Assembly (NCBI GenBank): GCA_027604505.1
Contig: JADIIX010000090.1
Location: 44,000-93,724, forward strand
Direction of reading: 5' to 3'
Origin: Gonapodya sp. JEL0774
Lineage: Eukaryota; Monoblepharomycota; Monoblepharidomycetes; Monoblepharidales; Gonapodyaceae
DNA length: 49,725 bases
Shown here piece by piece: positions 46,177 through 49,725 of this stretch. Every line of letters starts with the position of its first letter. Positions within the stretch are counted from its first letter, which is position 1. The position numbers and the translations under genes were made by a program. The notes beneath the pieces were generated by a model that saw only the letters and a list, made by a program, of their open reading frames with translations, did not search any database and had not been told where the DNA came from.

Positions 46177-46995
46177 TCATGTTCCCCTTTTGCTCCCCCG
46201 TTCACCACTCTCCACCCTATCCTCACTCTCACCCTCACTCTCGCCACCGTCACTGTCACTGTCTTCCTCCCCATCGCTCGCGTACCCCGCCAACATGCCC
46301 AACCCCACAGGTGCGGATGGTGCTGTGGAGGTGGAGGAGCGGGCGGGGATGGACGCGAGTGCGGCGAGGTTCTGTCGGGCTTTGGAAGAGAGGGATGCGA
46401 CCATGGCGAGCGAGGAAGGGGGGAGGAGGGAGGGGGCGGGCGCGTTGGGAAGGCGGGTGTTTGGGGGTGGGGGACCGGTATGGGTGGAGGTGGAGCCCCG
46501 GGGGTCGGTTTCGTGACCGTGACCGTGACCGTCGTCCGCGTCCGTCACAAAGTCCACAAACGTGGCTGCACCACCGTATTTGGAGTAGTACCGCTGGCCC
46601 GTGCTTTCGAGCACGTTGCCGTGTGTGTCCAGGAGCAAGGCAGAGGGGGCACCCGAAGCGGCCACCGCGGCAGAGCGGGAGTGCGGTTTGGTGTCGGTGT
46701 TGGTTCGACCAGTCCCCTTGCCGATGCCATGCCTCCAATCCTTTTTGAACCGTTTTAGGGTGATGGGAGCGTCGACAGAAGCGGCACCGTGGCCCCACTC
46801 GTCAGCGAAGTCCGCTTCGACGCGGGCGCGGGCGATGTCGCTGAGTTTTGAAGTTGGGAGAGCAGGGAGGGGAGAGGAGAGGGGAGCGGGGGAGAGGAGG
46901 ACTTGGACGATGGGAACGGGAAGGGAATTGGACTCGGGAGAGTGTTGACGTTGGCGTTTTGCGGGTGACTGGAGTGGGTGAGAGGAATCAGACAT
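46177..46995 (-). CDS. Hypothetical protein with an acidic Ser/Asp/Glu tail
   Basis: I do not recognise this protein. It is a single open frame of 272 residues, start at 46995 (MSDSSHPLQSPAKRQRQ). A basic KRQR cluster near the start could direct nuclear import. The central part contains DEWGHGAASVDAPITLKRFKKDW and SKYGGAATFVDFVTD, which look like folded or conserved segments. A Pro/Thr/Ser-rich linker follows. The C-terminus reads GLGMLAGYASDGEEDSDSDGG, an LxGYxSDxEE-type acidic motif also seen near the end of several nuclear RNA-processing proteins. The region is GC-rich and other frames are open too, so the call rests on composition and the sensible start and stop. Confidence 0.55.
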   Translation of the reverse strand: MSDSSHPLQSPAKRQRQHSPESNSLPVPIVQVLLSPAPLSSPLPALPTSKLSDIARARVEADFADEWGHGAASVDAPITLKRFKKDWRHGIGKGTGRTNTDTKPHSRSAAVAASGAPSALLLDTHGNVLESTGQRYYSKYGGAATFVDFVTDADDGHGHGHETDPRGSTSTHTGPPPPNTRLPNAPAPSLLPPSSLAMVASLSSKARQNLAALASIPARSSTSTAPSAPVGLGMLAGYASDGEEDSDSDGGESEGESEDRVESGERGSKRGT

Positions 46996-48203
46996 GGGAC
47001 GGAATCAAAGAGTTTGTGACTGTTGGTGACTTTGAATAAAAGGAGTCTGCAGTTTCTGTGATCTGTGGTCGATCACTTGAGGCACAGCAGGATCCCACTC
47101 TGCCCAACACCACACATTCCCTCTCCCTTCCACATCAAACACAACCAGTATGAAATGCAAAAATAACTAATATGGCAATAGCAATCGTCATTTAGGCATC
47201 TTTCGAATTGTCCCCGCACTCGCGGGCGACAGAGCTGATTGCCTGATTCTATGTCAGGAGACGACGAACCTGTGTCTTCCTCCCAAAGGTTCGCTGGCCA
47301 CTCCCAGCGTCTTCAGCTCCCCTCTGTAAGTTCCAGCATCGATTTGAGGCAATTTCGTATCGAATTATACGGGCTTTTAGGCTCTTAAGTCCTTGTTCTT
47401 GAGAAACCATGGTCGCCTCCGCACACCTTATTGACAGGTATTAGTTTGCATCTCTTGCGAACGCAACGTCGCAACCAACCCAGCCTTTTGACAGACAGAT
47501 GGGTCGCAAGCAGAAGCGCCATCTGGTGACACCGAGATCACCGAAGAAAATGAACGAAGCGAACAATCGGACGCTACACGATTCGGAAGTGCGCACGGAA
47601 GGATGAAGATGACGCGTACATAAACCAGTACGTTTTCCGTTTTTCAAGCGTTGGAAAGACATTTTCCGTCTGTCTTCCCCCCCGTCAATTCACACCGAAT
47701 AAAAGCGTGAATTACATGCATATCAAGCACGCCCCGGGCGAGCGATAAGGCGAAAGGCCTCTTCTATTTTTTGAATTGGATTTAAATACGCACGCTGGTT
47801 GGAGCGAGGAGCCTTGAGGATGGGTGGGGAGGCAGGATTGATCGATCGACCGGAGGATGTGGACACAAGGACCACAACGTGGGTCGCACCCCCGCCACAC
47901 GTGACCAGCACGCGCCATCTGTTCCTTCGTCCTTCCCCTGCGGCGCATCCATCGCAACCCACTCTTCCCATCATCGCATCATCGCATCGTCGCATCGTCG
48001 CATCATCGCATCATCGCATCATCGCAGCAGGCGTCGATGCGGACTCCAAACGCGCAGATTCTCCCGTTCGATCTGCTGCCAAAACTGTGCGACTCCTCGA
48101 TTCCTCGCTTTCCTTCCTTCTTTTCTCTCGCTTTGCCCTCCCTCTTCCTCATCACTCCCCCTCTCTTCCCTCTTACTCTTCAGTCCACAGAAGACTCCGC
48201 CAG
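46996..48203. other. 1.2 kb interval upstream of the GDE1-like gene
   Basis: It holds the 5' flank of the orphan gene and of the GDE1-like gene. A minus-strand 90-codon frame (47723-47995) and a 73-codon one (47441-47662) are open but show no conserved features. I found no tRNA or other RNA gene by eye. Confidence 0.45.
47970..48027 (+). repeat. 8-bp microsatellite (GCATCATC/GCATCGTC)n
   Basis: About seven copies of an 8-base unit, GCATC(A/G)TC, run from about 47970 to 48027, just upstream of the GDE1-like coding region and possibly within its 5' leader. Confidence 0.9.
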
Positions 48204-49715
48204 ATGCCATCGCCCCTTCCTTTCTTCCCCCCCTCCCTCTCCACGATGCCTGCAGGTCCGTTGTCGTCTGTTTCCCCTCCACTCCCAACTCTCCCCCCCC
48301 CCTTTCCTCTCTCATCCTCCCTCTCTTCCCCCTCTTCCCCAAAATCCCCCTCCAATCTCAAAAGATCAAATGACTCGTCCCTCCTCTCTGCCCTCCTCAC
48401 CTCATCCCCTTCTTTAAACCTCAACCTACCAGACCAACTCGGTTACTCCCCTCTCCACATCGCTGCACTGTCCGGTCACGAAGATTGCGCCAAACTGCTC
48501 GTACAGTATGGAGCGGACGTGAACCTCGAGTGTGCCGAGGGCTTCAACGCACTCGAACTCGGTGAGTTGCCGGGTCGGATTCACACGGGGTTCAGGGCCA
48601 CGGACACCCCTTGTGCAGTGCATACAAGCAGACACCGCTCACCACACGCCCTCTTGTACTCTGTGTTTCTCTTTTTTTTCACTCCTGATCCTACCCTGAT
48701 GCGTCCAAAACCATTGACGCTCACCCTCGACGTACCCACCACCGCCCACACACATACCCACCCCAATCGCACCCCCAATTCCCCCCACCCACCCACCATC
48801 CAAACCAAAACAGCCCTCTACAACGGCCACATCCCCCTCGGCGCCTTCCTCAAACCCCTCACCCGCCCACCTTCACCTCCCCCCTCCACACCCCTCGTTC
48901 CCCCACGCCCCACCCTTGCCACCACCTCCTCCTCCCCCGCACCCCTCCCCCCGCTCTCCACCACATCCGCCATCTTCATCACCCTCGGCTCCATCGACGC
49001 CCGCCGACGGGTCCCCCCCGTCGTCATGTCCACCTCCACCTCCACCTCCACGGGCACCTCCACCAGCGGTTCCCCCGCCGGGTACCTCGTCACAGTCTCC
49101 GCCGTGGACGTGTCGGGCGCGCTCGGCGACCCGGTCGTGGTGGTGGTACCGGCAGAAGCACCGGCACCGAGCACGTCCACCTCCACATCCGACGACCCAC
49201 CGCCCACCGACACACCCGTCTTCAACCCCGTCACGTTCTACTCTGTTTCGCCATCCTCGGTCGTTCTCAGATTCACCGTCGTTCCCTTTTCCTCCCCAAC
49301 CGTCCCCGTCCCCTCCACCTCCGTCCTATCCTCGCCCAGACCCAACCCTACACCCCTGCCCGACCCCGCCGCCACCGCCACTGCCACCGCCCTCCTCACC
49401 CCCGGCGGCACCTCCCCCTGGCACGAACGCCACCCCCTTGGCGGCTCCTCCACAACCCCCCTCGTGGACTCCCTTGGCGTCTCGATCGGCCGGGTGGCCT
49501 TCGACTACGTGGTGGTGATGCCGTGGCGGGGTGGTGGTGGTGGTGGTGGTGCGGGTGTGGCACAGGACAAGGACAAGGGTGAGCCCGAGGAGCCCCACAC
49601 GAACGGGGAACGGCAACGGCAACGGTGGACGCCGCTCAAGTCCGGAATCGTGGGACACAGGGGATTGGGGATGAACAGGGCAGTGAGGGAGTTGCAGTTG
49701 GGGGAAAATACCATC
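48204..49715 (+). CDS. GDE1: GDE1-like glycerophosphocholine phosphodiesterase (ankyrin plus GDPD start), 3' partial
   Basis: Exon 1 (48204 or 48246 to 48561) and exon 2 (48814 to 49715) are visible; a GT donor after GENTI at 49716 shows that the gene continues beyond the window. Exon 1 ends with an ankyrin repeat (YSPLHIAALSGHEDCAKLL then GADVN). Exon 2 continues ALYNGHIPLGAFL and a long Ser/Thr/Pro-rich beta-type region (FITLGSIDARRR, GYLVTVSAVD, VSIGRVAFDYVVV). It ends with the start of the GDPD catalytic domain, IVGHRGLGMNRA then LQLGENTI, where His and Glu belong to the active site. Yeast Gde1 is SPX-ANK-GDPD and hydrolyses glycerophosphocholine. No SPX domain is seen upstream, so either it is lost or the start lies in an unrecognised upstream exon. 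Confidence 0.82.
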
Positions 49716-49725
49716 GTGAGTTGAG

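Noticed and set aside
46996-48000. Possible tRNA or other small RNA gene in the 1.2 kb gap
   Set aside because: No cloverleaf with matching A and B boxes could be drawn by eye.
47799-48203. N-terminal extension of the long plus frame upstream of the GDE1-like gene
   Set aside because: It reads through the 8-bp microsatellite and a low-complexity leader, and shows no SPX or other conserved sequence; the ATG at 48204 or 48246 is preferred.

Overview
The window is a gene-dense stretch of a eukaryotic nuclear genome. Short GT-AG introns interrupt almost every gene. The gene set fits a fungus: SLA1 (endocytic actin coat), a Fox2-type double-dehydrogenase beta-oxidation protein, PEX10, YJU2/CWC16, a GIS2/Byr3-like zinc-knuckle protein and a GDE1-like phosphodiesterase. 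The high intron density, the GC-rich flanks and a Shewanella-like (SLP) phosphatase suggest an early-diverging, perhaps chytrid-like fungus. That placement is inference; no marker gene is present. I saw no rRNA, tRNA, CRISPR array or intact transposon.

Layout, left to right. An acyl-CoA/4-coumarate-CoA ligase-like gene (1-3549, +, 5' end outside the window); a PhzF-family gene (3822-4837, +); a small acidic protein with an internal duplication (4974-5460, +); a YMR226C-like short-chain dehydrogenase (5537-6709, -), divergent from a very intron-rich Fox2-like gene (6852-11138, +); WBP11 (11271-13600, -); a JmjC/cupin-type oxygenase (13726-15428, -); two tandem transglutaminase-like/KY-like genes (15530-17985 and 18277-about 20156, -); PEX10 (20957-22775, +); an unresolved 1.2 kb; YJU2/CWC16 (23955-25317, +); a PAS-kinase-like kinase (25472-27762, -); an SLP-type phosphatase (28684-30259, +); methionine aminopeptidase 1 (30398-32033, +); a ten-knuckle CCHC protein (32328-33967, -); SLA1 (34531-39994, +); a Cys-rich secreted protein gene with a decayed tandem copy (40473-42938, -); a helix-hairpin-helix protein (43361-45826, +); an orphan acidic-tailed protein (46177-46995, -); and a GDE1-like gene running off the right edge (48204-49715, +).

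The genes do not form one pathway. There is a loose lipid/peroxisome theme on the left: the CoA ligase, the Fox2-like protein with a C-terminal AKL signal, and PEX10. A second loose theme is RNA processing: WBP11, YJU2 and the CCHC protein.

The most notable observations are: a Fox2-like protein that stops after its two dehydrogenase domains with its own peroxisomal signal and no hydratase-2 domain; a tandem SH3/transglutaminase/KY-like gene pair that differs at the third catalytic residue; a PAS-kinase-like kinase with a 152-codon, frame-neutral exon inserted at the kinase hinge; recurrent GC-AG introns; and a Cys-rich secreted gene beside an intron-retaining pseudogene. I built the exon models by hand from reading frame, splice motifs and family alignment. 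Most are phase-consistent; those that are not are flagged.
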